DNA from: Streptomyces sp. L-9-10
GTDB taxonomy: Bacteria > Actinomycetota > Actinomycetes > Streptomycetales > Streptomycetaceae
Assembly (NCBI RefSeq): GCF_004151105.1
Contig: NZ_PHRF01000162.1
Location: 1-64,000, forward strand
Length of the DNA stretch: 64,000 nucleotides
Direction of reading: 5' to 3'
Shown here piece after piece: positions 16,046-24,515 of the stretch; the first letter of the stretch is position 1, and the number at the start of each line of letters is the position of its first letter. The notes beneath the pieces are model-generated. The model saw only the letters and a program-made list of their open reading frames with translations, ran no database searches and had not been told where the DNA came from. Both the position numbers and the translations under genes were made by a program.

Positions 16046-16388
16046 ATGAGTACGCATCCCCGGCTGCTTCCGTGGCTTGGCCCGTCCGGACAACGCTCGT
16101 ACCTGGTGACCGATGAGGGGGGTGACAGCTACCTGTGGCAATTGGCCGATGAGATGGAAGCGGTCCAGCTCGGCGCGGGTGAGGCTGTGCTCGGTCACGC
16201 CGCGGAGATGCTCAACGATCACAAGGCGGACCTGGGAACTCCGGTTCCTGGGGCACCGATTGTGTGAGGCATTACGTGACGCGTTGCGGGTCGCCGAAAG
16301 CAGGGGCGGACGGCTGTCCGCGACCGCCCACGATGACGTGGACGAGCCGGACGACAGCCAGTCGTGCCACCAGGGAGATCGCGCATGA
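16046..16388 (+). pseudogene. Conserved small protein next to HTH-TPR regulator, frameshifted
   Basis: Starting MSTHPRLLPWLGPSGQRSYL, the frame closes at 16267 after 73 codons. In the +1 frame the sequence continues naturally as WELRFLGHRLCEALRDALRV and ends at 16388. Removing one G from GG at 16228-16229 joins the parts to give a 113-residue protein of a kind I recall as common beside such regulators in Streptomyces. The restored frame contains a TTA Leu codon (16272-16274), which would make it bldA-dependent. The restored stop overlaps the next ATG as ATGA. Function unknown. Confidence 0.6.
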
Positions 16389-16501
16389 GCCACGCCGAGA
16401 GCGGGATGCCGAGATCTCCCGCCAAGCCTGGTGGTCCGCTGATCGGAGACAAGCCTTCCAAGGACGGGGCGGGGCCGACGCCTCCCCCCAAGCACAAGTA
16501 G
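16385..16501 (+). CDS. 38-residue Pro/Lys-rich peptide
   Basis: MSHAESGMPRSPAKPGGPL at the N-terminus, ending in PTPPPKHK. It is coupled by ATGA to the restored stop of the preceding gene and sits 9 bp before the methyltransferase GTG. Size and position recall RiPP precursors in loci with isoaspartate-type methyltransferases. However it has no Cys, its single Thr comes late, and no ATP-grasp, LanB/LanC or radical SAM gene is nearby. Alternatively it is a small accessory protein. No family recognised. Confidence 0.5.
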   Translation: MSHAESGMPRSPAKPGGPLIGDKPSKDGAGPTPPPKHK

Positions 16502-16510
16502 GCGGGCGCT

Positions 16511-17660
16511 GTGACCGATGCGAAGACGGCACGGATGGCGATGGTGTCGGCGCTCGAAGAGGCCGGCACTCTCCACTCCGGGGTGGCGGGACTCGTTCCT
16601 CGGTGTGCCCCGCCACCTCTTTCTCCCGGACGTCTTCTGGGCGACGGAGGACGGCGGGGACGCGGAGTGCGCGGCATCGCGGGACGCGGACCGGTGGATG
16701 CGGCTGGCGTACAGCGACGTTCCGATCGTGACGCAGTGGGACGACGGTGAAGGAGACGGCCGCGAGGTGCCCACGTCCTCGGCGTCCATGCCCACCATGG
16801 TGGCGGCCATGCTGGGCGACCTGGACGTCGAAGTGGGCATGAGGGTCAGGGAGATCGGTACGGGGACCGGCTACAACGCGGGGCTTCTCGCGCACCGGCT
16901 GGGCGACGCCAATGTGACCACGGTCGAGGTGGACGGCGGCGTTGCCGCGAGGGCTCGGCGGGTGCATCGCGATGCCGGGCTGCGGCCGCGGGTCCTCCAC
17001 GCCGACGGCGCCGGAGAGTCACTGCCGGCAGAGCGTTCCGACCGGCTCATCGCCACCTGTTCCGTCCTGCGCGTCCCCGGTGCGTGGATCAGGCAGTGCA
17101 GGCCAGGTGGAGTCATCGTGACTCCGGTGTCCACACTGTTCGGCGACGGCGCGATCGCCCGGCTGGTCGTGGGCGGGGACGGCTCGGCCTCGGGCGCGTT
17201 CACGCGTTCCTCCGCGTTCATGCGGCTCCGGCGGCAGAGGTACCGGGCCCCGTCCGTGGACGACTATCTGCCGGGTGAGTGGCCGGGTGACGCTCCGCGC
17301 GCGTCCACGTCGCTCGACCCGGAGACGTTCCGGGGCAGCTGGCTGACCTTCCTCCTCGGGCTGCTGGTGCCGGACCTCTACTACCGGCGGTCGCCGGAGG
17401 GCGGTGGCTGGACGTGGTGGCTCTTCGACACGGGTGTTACCTCCTGGGCCACGGTGGACTCCGTACGGGGCGCCGAGTCGTTGGAGGTCCGTCAGTCGGG
17501 ACCGCGTCGGCTCTGGGACGAGATCGAGGCGGCCCACCGCTGGTGGGTCGCGCGAGGACGGCCCGGACTTGAACGGTTCGGGCTCACCGTCACGGCCGAC
17601 GACGAGCACCGGGTGTGGCTGGACGACCCCCGGCGACGCGCTCAGGCCCGCCAGCGGTAG
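16511..17660 (+). pseudogene. Isoaspartate O-methyltransferase-like protein, frameshifted near its start
   Basis: SAM-dependent methyltransferase related to protein-L-isoaspartate methyltransferases of RiPP clusters (the FxLD/Tgm type). Motifs: VPRHLFLPDVFW, the pre-SAM VPTSSASMPTMVAAML and the SAM loop REIGTGTGYNAG. The natural start VTDAKTARMAMVSALEEAG (GTG 16511) is one frame away from the rest. Removing one G of GGGG at 16580-16583 joins it to GWRDSFLGVPRH. An in-frame ATG at 16518 would give an odd Arg/Trp-rich N-terminus instead. The C-terminal 200 residues are the usual extension. Its 3' end overlaps the convergent response-regulator gene by 19 bp. Confidence 0.7.
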
Positions 17661-18325
17661 CGGCGTTCCGGGCGGCCCGTGCCGCCGTAGCGGAGGGTGA
17701 TCTCCGCTCGGCCCGTGGTCGCGAAGTACTCCAGATAGCGGCGGGCGCTCACCCGCGACAGGGCGCCCGCCTCCGCGCACTCCGTGGCCGAGAGGCCGTC
17801 CGCGTGCTCGCGCAGGACGCGTTCGACCAGGTCGGCGGTGTGCGGGGCCAGGCCCTTCGGGAGGCCGCGGCTGCCGGGCGGGCGGGTGCCGAAGATGTGG
17901 TCCACGTCCTCCTGGCGCGCCTCGCCCAGGCCGGCCAGGCGCGAGCGGAGGGAGGCGACGTGGCGCAGCTGCTCCTGGAGCGCCGCCTGGTTGAAGGGCT
18001 TGATCAGATAGTGCAGGGCGCCGGCCCGCAGCGCGGCCCTGATCACGCCCGCGTCCCGCGCGGCCGTGATGAACAGGGCGTCGACGCTGTTGGGTCTTCG
18101 GTCCCGTTCCTCCGCCGCCCGCAGCTCGCGCAGTACGGCGATCCCGTCCATATCGGGCAGATAGATGTCGAGCAGGACCAGGTCGGGCCACAGCCGCTCG
18201 GCGGCGCGCAGCGCCTCGGCACCGCTGTGGGCCACCCCGACGACCGAAAACCCGTCCATCGCGGACACATAGCGGCTGTGCAGCTTCGCGACCATGAAGT
18301 CGTCGTCCACCACCAGCACTTTCAT
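17642..18325 (-). CDS. CitB/DcuR-type response regulator (kinase missing)
   Basis: 227 residues. The receiver domain has the acidic pocket VDDD (7-9), phospho-acceptor Asp53 in LLDIYLPD and Lys109 in LIKPF. A C-terminal DcuR/DpiA-type helix-turn-helix reads GLSATECAEAGALSRVSARRYLEYF. Regulators of this class, with CitA/DcuS kinases, control uptake of citrate and C4-dicarboxylates. It diverges from tctCBA, the usual target. The sensor kinase normally encoded with it is absent within the window. GTG 18328 directly before the ATG is an equal start. A CTTGTTAACG box lies in the divergent promoter. Confidence 0.9.
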   Translation of the reverse strand: MKVLVVDDDFMVAKLHSRYVSAMDGFSVVGVAHSGAEALRAAERLWPDLVLLDIYLPDMDGIAVLRELRAAEERDRRPNSVDALFITAARDAGVIRAALRAGALHYLIKPFNQAALQEQLRHVASLRSRLAGLGEARQEDVDHIFGTRPPGSRGLPKGLAPHTADLVERVLREHADGLSATECAEAGALSRVSARRYLEYFATTGRAEITLRYGGTGRPERRYRWRA

Positions 18326-18390
18326 CACGCCGACACGCTAGGCGGCGACCACAACGACCACAACGTCCGTTGATTCCGGAAGAGAGACAG

Positions 18391-18400
18391 CTTGTTAACG
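18391..18400. promoter_or_regulatory. CTTGTTAACG box upstream of tctC
   Basis: Its last base lies 75 nt before the tctC start. The identical 10-mer lies 77 nt before the citMHS start (42571-42580). It contains the palindrome GTTAAC, rare in this GC-rich sequence. It is the best candidate for the CitB-type regulator site. Confidence 0.55.
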
Positions 18401-18474
18401 CGAAGGCAACATGTGGCCCACTTCACAGCTTTTCGCGCACCTCTCCGCGCACAGCACTCCGAAAGGCGGCACAC

Positions 18475-19458
18475 GTGCGATCGCGCACCCCCCTGGCCCT
18501 GCTCGGGTCGGCGCTGCTGGTGCTGGTGGGGCCGCCGCTGCTCTCCTCGGGCAGTGGCGCCGACACCGGTACGCAGATCCCCGGCCTGCGCTTCATGGTC
18601 CCCAACACCCCCGGCGGCGGCTACGACATCACGGCCCGCACCCTGGCCAAGAACGCCGAGGACGCCGAACTGACCCACAACATCGAGGTCTTCAACCTGC
18701 CCGGGGCCGGCGGCACCGTCGGGCTCACCCGGCTCGTCGGCGAGCACGGCAACGGCAAGCTCGCGATGTCCATGGGGCTCGGGGTGGTCGGCGCCGTCCA
18801 CACCAACAAGTCGCCCAAGACCCTCGCCGACACGACCCCGATCGCCCGGATCACCGAGGAATCGGACATCGTCGTCGTCGGCAAGGACTCCCCGTTCAAG
18901 ACTATCGACGACCTGCTGACGGCCTGGAAGGCCAACCCGGCCAAGGTGCCGGTCGGCGGCGGATCGGCGCCCGGCGGGCCCGACCATCTCGCCCCCATGC
19001 TGATGGCGGACGCCGCGGGCATCGCCCCGAAGACGGTCAACTACATCCCGTTCGACGGCGGCGGCGAACTCCTCGCCTCGATCCTCGGCAACAAGGTCGC
19101 CTTCGGCGTCTCCGGCCTCGGTGAATACCTCGACCAGATCGAATCCGGTGAGCTGCGGCTCCTCGCGGTCACCGGCCCCGAGCGGATCCCCGGCCTGGAC
19201 GCCCCCACCCTGCGCGAGTCCGGCCTCGACACCGACTTCACCAACTGGCGCGGCATCGTCGCCCCGCCGGGCATCTCCGACGCCGAGCGCACCAAGCTTC
19301 TCGCCTTCTTCGAGAAGCTCCACGACTCGCCCCAGTGGCGGGACTCCCTCAAGAAGAACGGCTGGGACGACGCGTTCCTGACCGGCGAGAAGTTCGGTGA
19401 CTTCCTCGCCGAGGAAGACCGCCGCGTGGACTCGGTCCTGAAGGAGCTGGGACTGTGA
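18475..19458 (+). CDS. tctC: Tripartite tricarboxylate transporter binding protein TctC
   Basis: Extracytoplasmic ligand-binding subunit (327 residues) of the tripartite tricarboxylate transporter for citrate and related acids. GTG 18475 has a GAAAGG site 8-9 bp upstream and gives a clean signal segment RTPLALLGSALLVLVG; the frame is open further upstream without a signal-like start. Family motifs are FMVPNTPGGGYDITAR, the ligand loop NLPGAGGTVGL and GGSAPGGPDHL. No lipobox is evident, so it may stay membrane-anchored or be released. First gene of tctCBA; its stop overlaps tctB. Confidence 0.93.
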   Translation: MRSRTPLALLGSALLVLVGPPLLSSGSGADTGTQIPGLRFMVPNTPGGGYDITARTLAKNAEDAELTHNIEVFNLPGAGGTVGLTRLVGEHGNGKLAMSMGLGVVGAVHTNKSPKTLADTTPIARITEESDIVVVGKDSPFKTIDDLLTAWKANPAKVPVGGGSAPGGPDHLAPMLMADAAGIAPKTVNYIPFDGGGELLASILGNKVAFGVSGLGEYLDQIESGELRLLAVTGPERIPGLDAPTLRESGLDTDFTNWRGIVAPPGISDAERTKLLAFFEKLHDSPQWRDSLKKNGWDDAFLTGEKFGDFLAEEDRRVDSVLKELGL

Positions 19459-20039
19459 TGTCACCCACCGGCACGCCGGAAACACCGAACGAGCCGCACA
19501 CGGCGACCGAGCCGCGGGCAGCCTCCGGAACACCGGACTCCGGCGCCCGCTCCTGGCTGCGCGAGCACTCCGAGATCGGCGTCGGACTCCTCCTGCTCGT
19601 CCTCGGTGTCCTCGTCCTCACCGACGCGCTCACCATGAACGTCGACATCGCCCAGCGCGGCCCCGTCGGCCCCAAGACCGTCCCGGTCGTCGTCGGCTTC
19701 GGCCTGATCGCCGTCGCCGTACTGCTCACCCTCGACGTCCTGCGCGGCGGCCGGGGCGAGGCGGAGGGCGGCGAGGACATCGACCTCGCGGAGCCCAGCG
19801 ACTGGCGGACCGTCCTGCTGCTCGCCGGTGTCTTCCTCGGCAACGCCGTCCTGATCGGCCCGCTCGGCTTCCCGATCTCCGGCGCCCTGCTCTTCTGGGG
19901 CTCGGCGTACGCGCTCGGCAGCCGCCACTACCACCGTGACCCGCTCATCGCCGCGGGCCTCGCGCTGGTCACCTACTTCGTCTTCAACAACCTGCTCGGT
20001 GTCCCCCTCCCCGGTGGCCCGCTGATGGGGGTGCTGTAA
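19455..20039 (+). CDS. tctB: Tripartite tricarboxylate transporter small membrane subunit TctB
   Basis: 194 residues. The N-terminal 35 or so are hydrophilic, then four hydrophobic segments follow (IGVGLLLLVLGVLVL, VPVVVGFGLIAVAVLL, TVLLLAGVFLGNAVLI, LVTYFVFNNLLGVPLP), the normal TctB layout. Start is GTG 19455, overlapping the tctC stop as GTGA, or the ATG directly after it. It is followed after 3 bp by tctA, so translation is coupled throughout. Confidence 0.9.
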   Translation: MMSPTGTPETPNEPHTATEPRAASGTPDSGARSWLREHSEIGVGLLLLVLGVLVLTDALTMNVDIAQRGPVGPKTVPVVVGFGLIAVAVLLTLDVLRGGRGEAEGGEDIDLAEPSDWRTVLLLAGVFLGNAVLIGPLGFPISGALLFWGSAYALGSRHYHRDPLIAAGLALVTYFVFNNLLGVPLPGGPLMGVL

Positions 20040-20042
20040 CCG

Positions 20043-21557
20043 ATGGACTCCCTGAACTCGCTCATCGACGGCTTCGGTACGGCGCTCACGCCGATGAATC
20101 TGCTCTGGGCCGCGATAGGCGTGCTGCTCGGCACGGCCATCGGGGTCCTGCCCGGCATCGGCCCCGCCATGGCCGTCGCCCTGCTGCTCCCCGTGACGTA
20201 CGGGCTCGAACCGACCGGCGCGTTCATCATGTTCGCCGGTATCTACTACGGCGCGATGTTCGGCGGCTCGACCACCTCGATCCTGCTCAACACCCCCGGT
20301 GAGAGCGCCGCCGTCGTGGCCGCCATCGAGGGCAACCCGATGGCCAAGGCCGGACGGGGAGCGCAGGCGCTCGCCGCGGCGGCCGGCGGGCACTTCGCCG
20401 GCGGCATGATCGGCACGATCCTGCTGGTGGTCCTCGCGCCCACCGTCGCCTCGCTCGCGGTGGACATCGGCGCCCCCGACTACTTCGCGATCATGGTGCT
20501 GGCGTTCATCGCCGTCACCTCCGTCCTCGGCTCCTCGCGGATCCGCGGACTCGCCTCGCTGCTCATCGGACTCACCCTCGGTCTGGTCGGCCTGGACCAG
20601 ATGACCGGCCAGCAGCGGCTGACCTTCGGCTCGCTCCAGCTCGCCGACGGCATCGACGTGGTCATCGTCGCCGTCGGGCTCTTCGCGATCGGCGAGGCCC
20701 TCTGGGTCGCCGCGCACCTGCGGCGCTCCACGGGCGAGGCCATTCCGGTCGGCCGCCCCTGGCTCGGCAAGAAGGACGTCGGCCGCACCTGGCGGCCCTG
20801 GCTGCGCGGCCCGCTCATCGGCTTCCCGTTCGGCGCGATCCCGGCCGGCGGCGCGGAGATCCCCACGTTCCTCTCGTACGTCACGGAGAAGCGGCTCTCC
20901 AAGCACAAGGACGAGTTCGGCAAGGGCGCCATCGAGGGCGTGGCGGGACCCGAGTCCGCGGCCTCCGCCTCGGCGGCCGGGACGCTGGTCTCGATGCTGA
21001 CCCTCGGTCTGCCCACGACGGCCGTCGCCGCCGTGATGCTGGCCGCCTTCCAGCAGTACGGCATCCAGCCGGGACCGCTGCTCTTCGAACGCGAACCCGA
21101 CCTGGTCTGGGGCCTGATCGCCTCGCTCTTCGTCGGTATGGTGCTGCTGCTCGCGCTCAACCTGCCGCTCGCACCGGTCTGGGCCAAGCTGCTGCGCATC
21201 CCGCGCCCCTATCTCTACGCGGGGATCCTCTTCTTCGCGGCCGTCGGCGCGTACGCGGTCGGCGGGGAGGCGCTGGACCTGGTCATCCTGCTGATCATCG
21301 GTCTGATCGGCTTCGGTATGCGGCGGTACGGACTGCCGGTGCTGCCGGCCGTGATCGGCGTCATCCTGGGCCCGGCCGCCGAACAGCAGCTGCGGCGCGC
21401 GCTCCAGATCAGCGACGGAAGCGTGTCCGGACTGGTCAACACGCCGTTCTCCGTGACGGTGTACGCGGTGATCGTGCTGCTGCTCGCCTGGCCGGGGGTG
21501 AAGAAGCTGATCGCGCTGCGCCGCGACCGCGGTGACCGCAGCGATGTGACGGTGTGA
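20043..21557 (+). CDS. tctA: Tripartite tricarboxylate transporter large subunit TctA
   Basis: 504-residue, roughly 12-helix permease. Family signatures: the opening GTAIGVLPGIGPAMAVALLLP (two stretches), FAGIYYGAMFGGSTTSILLN with TPGE, and the second-half AGTLVSMLTLGLPTTAVAAV. Full length. The operon ends 34 bp later at a strong stem-loop (21591-21627). Confidence 0.95.
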   Translation: MDSLNSLIDGFGTALTPMNLLWAAIGVLLGTAIGVLPGIGPAMAVALLLPVTYGLEPTGAFIMFAGIYYGAMFGGSTTSILLNTPGESAAVVAAIEGNPMAKAGRGAQALAAAAGGHFAGGMIGTILLVVLAPTVASLAVDIGAPDYFAIMVLAFIAVTSVLGSSRIRGLASLLIGLTLGLVGLDQMTGQQRLTFGSLQLADGIDVVIVAVGLFAIGEALWVAAHLRRSTGEAIPVGRPWLGKKDVGRTWRPWLRGPLIGFPFGAIPAGGAEIPTFLSYVTEKRLSKHKDEFGKGAIEGVAGPESAASASAAGTLVSMLTLGLPTTAVAAVMLAAFQQYGIQPGPLLFEREPDLVWGLIASLFVGMVLLLALNLPLAPVWAKLLRIPRPYLYAGILFFAAVGAYAVGGEALDLVILLIIGLIGFGMRRYGLPVLPAVIGVILGPAAEQQLRRALQISDGSVSGLVNTPFSVTVYAVIVLLLAWPGVKKLIALRRDRGDRSDVTV

Positions 21558-21590
21558 CCGGCGACGACTGACGCACGGCCGCACCCTCCT

Positions 21591-21627
21591 CCGCCCCGCG
21601 ACCGCCACTCCGGTGGCCGCGGGGCGG
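21591..21627 (+). terminator. Stem-loop terminator after tctCBA
   Basis: CCGCCCCGCG pairs with CGCGGGGCGG (10 bp). An inner GCCAC/GTGGC stem with TCCG loop is separated by a 3-nt bulge. No T-tract follows, as is usual in Streptomyces. Confidence 0.75.
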
Positions 21628-21686
21628 CGGCGCGTGGTCCGCGGGAGGTCAGGGGCGTTGTCAGTGGTGGGTGCCACCATCGGAGC

Positions 21687-22847
21687 ATGACGACGATCGA
21701 CTGGGACTCCCTCGCCGACTCCTTCGACCAGGAGCCCGATCACGGGCTGCTGGACCCCGACGTCCGCGCCGCCTGGGCCGCCCGGCTGGCGGACTGGCTG
21801 CCCGGGGCTCCTTCCCGGGTGCTCGACGTCGGATGCGGTACGGGGAGCCTGGCCCTGCTCGCCGCCGAGCGGGGCCATCGGGTCACGGCCGTCGATCTCT
21901 CGCCCCGCATGGTGGCTCTGGCCAGAGCCAAGCTGGCGGGTACGGACGCGGAGGTGCTGGTCGGCGACGCGGGACGGCCGCCGGTGGGGGAGCGCACGTT
22001 CGACGTGGTCCTGGCCCGCCATGTGGTGTGGATGCTGCCGGATCCCGAAGAGGCCCTGCGGCACTGGGCGTCGCTGCTGCGACCGGGTGGCCGGCTGGTG
22101 CTGATCGAGGGGGTCTGGTCCGGCACGGGCGGCCTGCCCGCCGCCCGGCTCACCGCCGCCCTGGCCCCGCTCACCGAACGGGTCCACCATGAGCGGCTCT
22201 CCGCCGACCCCGCCCTCTGGGGGCGCCCGGTGGACGACGAACGGTACGCGCTGATCGCCCGGTCGGCCCCGCCCCGGCGCCATACCGAGGTGGTCGATGT
22301 CCATCTGATCCTGCGCAGGGGCGACGAGGTCCTGCTCGCCCGCCGCTCCGGCACGGGATACGGGGACGGCCTGCTCAACGGCCCCTCCGGACATGTCGAG
22401 CAGGGCGAGGACGTCCGTACGGCCATGATCCGTGAGGCGCGCGAGGAGACCGGCGTCGAGCTGACCCCCGCCGATCTGCGCGTCGCGCTGGTCATGCAGC
22501 ACCGGGGACCGGCCGGACAGCCCCGGATCGGCTGGTTCTTCGAGGCGGGGTACGGCGCCGGGGGCGAGCCGTACAACCGCGAGCCGGAGAAGTGCTCCGG
22601 CCTCTCCTGGCATCCGCTGTCCGCGCTCCCGGACGATCTGGTCGCCTACTGCCGCGCGGGACTCGACGCCTATCGCGCCGGCGAACGCTTCGTCATCCAC
22701 TGGCACGAGGACGACGATCCGATCGCCCACACCCCGGGCACCCCGGACCGGTCGGTCATCCTGCCGGCCACCGTCGCCGCCTCCGTCGCCGAAACCGGCA
22801 CCGGCTCGGTCACTGACACGGCCATCTCCGGGAGCTCGGAAGCGTAG
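21687..22847 (+). CDS. Fused SAM methyltransferase and Nudix hydrolase
   Basis: 386 residues with two domains in one frame. The N-terminal class I methyltransferase has the SAM loop VLDVGCGTGSLALL (about 45-58), acidic VTAVDLSPRM and post-motif LLRPGGRLVLIEGVW. The C-terminal Nudix hydrolase begins near HTEVVDVHLILRR and has a complete Nudix box, G-x5-E-x7-REAREETGV (about 235-257), so it should hydrolyse a nucleoside-diphosphate-X compound with Mg2+. The remaining 60 residues are Thr/Asp-rich. The substrates are unknown. A chain of two catalytic domains suggests modification and hydrolysis of related molecules, or housecleaning. Monocistronic, 130 bp after the tctA stop. Confidence 0.85.
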   Translation: MTTIDWDSLADSFDQEPDHGLLDPDVRAAWAARLADWLPGAPSRVLDVGCGTGSLALLAAERGHRVTAVDLSPRMVALARAKLAGTDAEVLVGDAGRPPVGERTFDVVLARHVVWMLPDPEEALRHWASLLRPGGRLVLIEGVWSGTGGLPAARLTAALAPLTERVHHERLSADPALWGRPVDDERYALIARSAPPRRHTEVVDVHLILRRGDEVLLARRSGTGYGDGLLNGPSGHVEQGEDVRTAMIREAREETGVELTPADLRVALVMQHRGPAGQPRIGWFFEAGYGAGGEPYNREPEKCSGLSWHPLSALPDDLVAYCRAGLDAYRAGERFVIHWHEDDDPIAHTPGTPDRSVILPATVAASVAETGTGSVTDTAISGSSEA

Positions 22848-22964
22848 GACCGTTGGCCGGGTACCACCGGGGCGCCGCCCCTTACGCGCCCCGCTCCCGT
22901 CGCGTTCCGGCCACCCCTGCCGTGTACCGCACGGTGGCGGTGGGTCGTGGGGGAGAATCGATTC

Positions 22965-23339
22965 GTGACCTTGAAGATCGTGATCGACCCGGCCGCCACG
23001 ACCGCACCGTACGAACAACTGCGTACCCAGATCTCCGCGAAGGCACGGTCAGGCGCGCTGCCGGTCGGATACAGACTCCCGACCGTGCGGGGGCTCGCCG
23101 AGGAGCTGGGGCTGGCCGCCAACACCGTCGCCAAGGCATATCGCGCGCTGGAGACCGACGGGGTGATCGAGACCCGGGGCAGAAACGGTACGTTCGTCGC
23201 CGCCGCGGGGGAGGCCGCCGAGCGGGAGACCGCGGCAGCCGCGCGGGCCTACGCGGAGCGCGCCCAGCGACTGGGGCTCGGCCGGGCCGCCGCGCTCGCC
23301 GCGGTGGAGGAAGCGGTACGGGCCGTCTACGCCAGATGA
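22965..23339 (+). CDS. GntR-family regulator, YtrA subfamily
   Basis: 124 residues: a winged-helix DNA-binding domain (APYEQLRTQISAKARSGALP, GLAANTVAKAYRALETDGV) and a short helical dimerisation tail, the normal YtrA layout. Such regulators usually control ABC exporters; no exporter is adjacent here. GTG 22965 was chosen for the GGGGGAG site 9 bp upstream; GTG 22947 is also in frame. Confidence 0.85.
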   Translation: MTLKIVIDPAATTAPYEQLRTQISAKARSGALPVGYRLPTVRGLAEELGLAANTVAKAYRALETDGVIETRGRNGTFVAAAGEAAERETAAAARAYAERAQRLGLGRAAALAAVEEAVRAVYAR

Positions 23340-23405
23340 CCGGAAACGGCACGGCCGGCCGCCGGGCCGGCGGGTGACGGGCAATCGGGCGCCGGACGCG
23401 GGACG

Positions 23406-24515
23406 TCAGAGGTAGAGGCCCGCGTCCTCGCCCGTGTGCTGGGCCGGGACCGACGCCGGGCCGGTGCCGCGGCGCAGCGCGTACAGCTCCGCCAGCGTCG
23501 CCCCCTCCCGGCCGACCGCCGTCTCCCAGTCGCCGTCCTCCCTGCTCAGCCAGGACAGCGCCTCCGGACGGGTCAGTGAGCCGACCTCGATCCTGGCCAG
23601 ACAGCGTCCCGGTCTGACCACCGCCGGATGCAGCCGCTCCAGGTCCTCGTTGGTCGTCACCCCCACCAGCACGTTCCTGCCCTGGCCGAGCAGTCCGTCG
23701 GTGAGGTTCAGCAGCCGCGAGAGTGCCTGTCCCGCCGTGTGCTTGGCCTCGCCGCGGATCAGTTCGTCGCAGTCCTCCAGGAGCAGCAGCCGCCAGCGGC
23801 CCTTTGCCGAGCCGTCGTCCTCGCCGATCGCGATGTCCATCAGATAGCCGACATCGTTGAAGAGCCGCTCGGGGTCGAGCACACAGTCCACCTGGCACCA
23901 GTCGCGCCACGAACGGGCCAGCGTGCGCAGCGCGGACGTCTTGCCGGTGCCCGGCGGGCCGTGCAGCAGGAGCAGCCGGCCCGCGATGTCGTCCGGGGTC
24001 ACCTTCATCAGCCGGTCCATCGCGTCGGCCACCGGCGCGGTGTAGTTGGGCCTGACCTCGTCCCACGTACCGGCCGCGATCTGCCGGGTGGTGCGGTGCG
24101 GGCCGCGGCGCGGTGAGACGTACCAGAAGCCCATGGTCACGTTCTCGGGCTGCGGTTCCGGCTCGTCCTGCGCGCCGTCGGTCACCTGGTGGTGGATCTT
24201 CTCGGCCAGTTCCGAGCTGACCGCCGTCACCGTGACATCGGCGCCGCGGTTCCAGCGGGACACCAGCAGCGTCCAGCCGGCGCCCTCGGCGAGCGTCGCG
24301 CTGCGGTCGTCGTCGCGGGCCGAGCGCAGCACGGTCGCGTCCGGCGGCAGCAGCGTCACCCCCGTTCTGACCCGGTCGATCGTGGAGCTGTGGGAGTGCG
24401 GCTGCTCGCCCGTGGCGAAGCGGCCGAGGAACAGCGCGTCGACCACATCCGAGGGCGAGTCGCTGTCGTCGACGTTGAGCCGGATCGGCAGGGCGTCCTG
24501 AGGCTTGGCAGACAT
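23406..24515 (-). CDS. AAA-family ATPase with DUF5925-type N-terminal domain
   Basis: 369 residues, probably cytoplasmic. The N-terminal 160 or so residues match the actinobacterial DUF5925 type (RLNVDDSDSPSDVVDALFLG). The AAA core has Walker A GPPGTGKT (about 185-192), Walker B LLLLEDCDE (about 241-249), a sensor-like VGVTTNEDLERLHPAVVRPGR and an arginine region. The fold is that of remodelling ATPases, but the client is unknown. ATG 24515 or ATG 24524, three codons earlier, may be used. It converges with the YtrA-type gene. Confidence 0.8.
   Translation of the reverse strand: MSAKPQDALPIRLNVDDSDSPSDVVDALFLGRFATGEQPHSHSSTIDRVRTGVTLLPPDATVLRSARDDDRSATLAEGAGWTLLVSRWNRGADVTVTAVSSELAEKIHHQVTDGAQDEPEPQPENVTMGFWYVSPRRGPHRTTRQIAAGTWDEVRPNYTAPVADAMDRLMKVTPDDIAGRLLLLHGPPGTGKTSALRTLARSWRDWCQVDCVLDPERLFNDVGYLMDIAIGEDDGSAKGRWRLLLLEDCDELIRGEAKHTAGQALSRLLNLTDGLLGQGRNVLVGVTTNEDLERLHPAVVRPGRCLARIEVGSLTRPEALSWLSREDGDWETAVGREGATLAELYALRRGTGPASVPAQHTGEDAGLYL

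Noticed and set aside
19461..23018. 1185-codon open frame opposite tctBA and the methyltransferase-Nudix gene
   Set aside because: Shadow of well-supported genes on the other strand, rich in Glu/Arg/Gly/Gln repeats.
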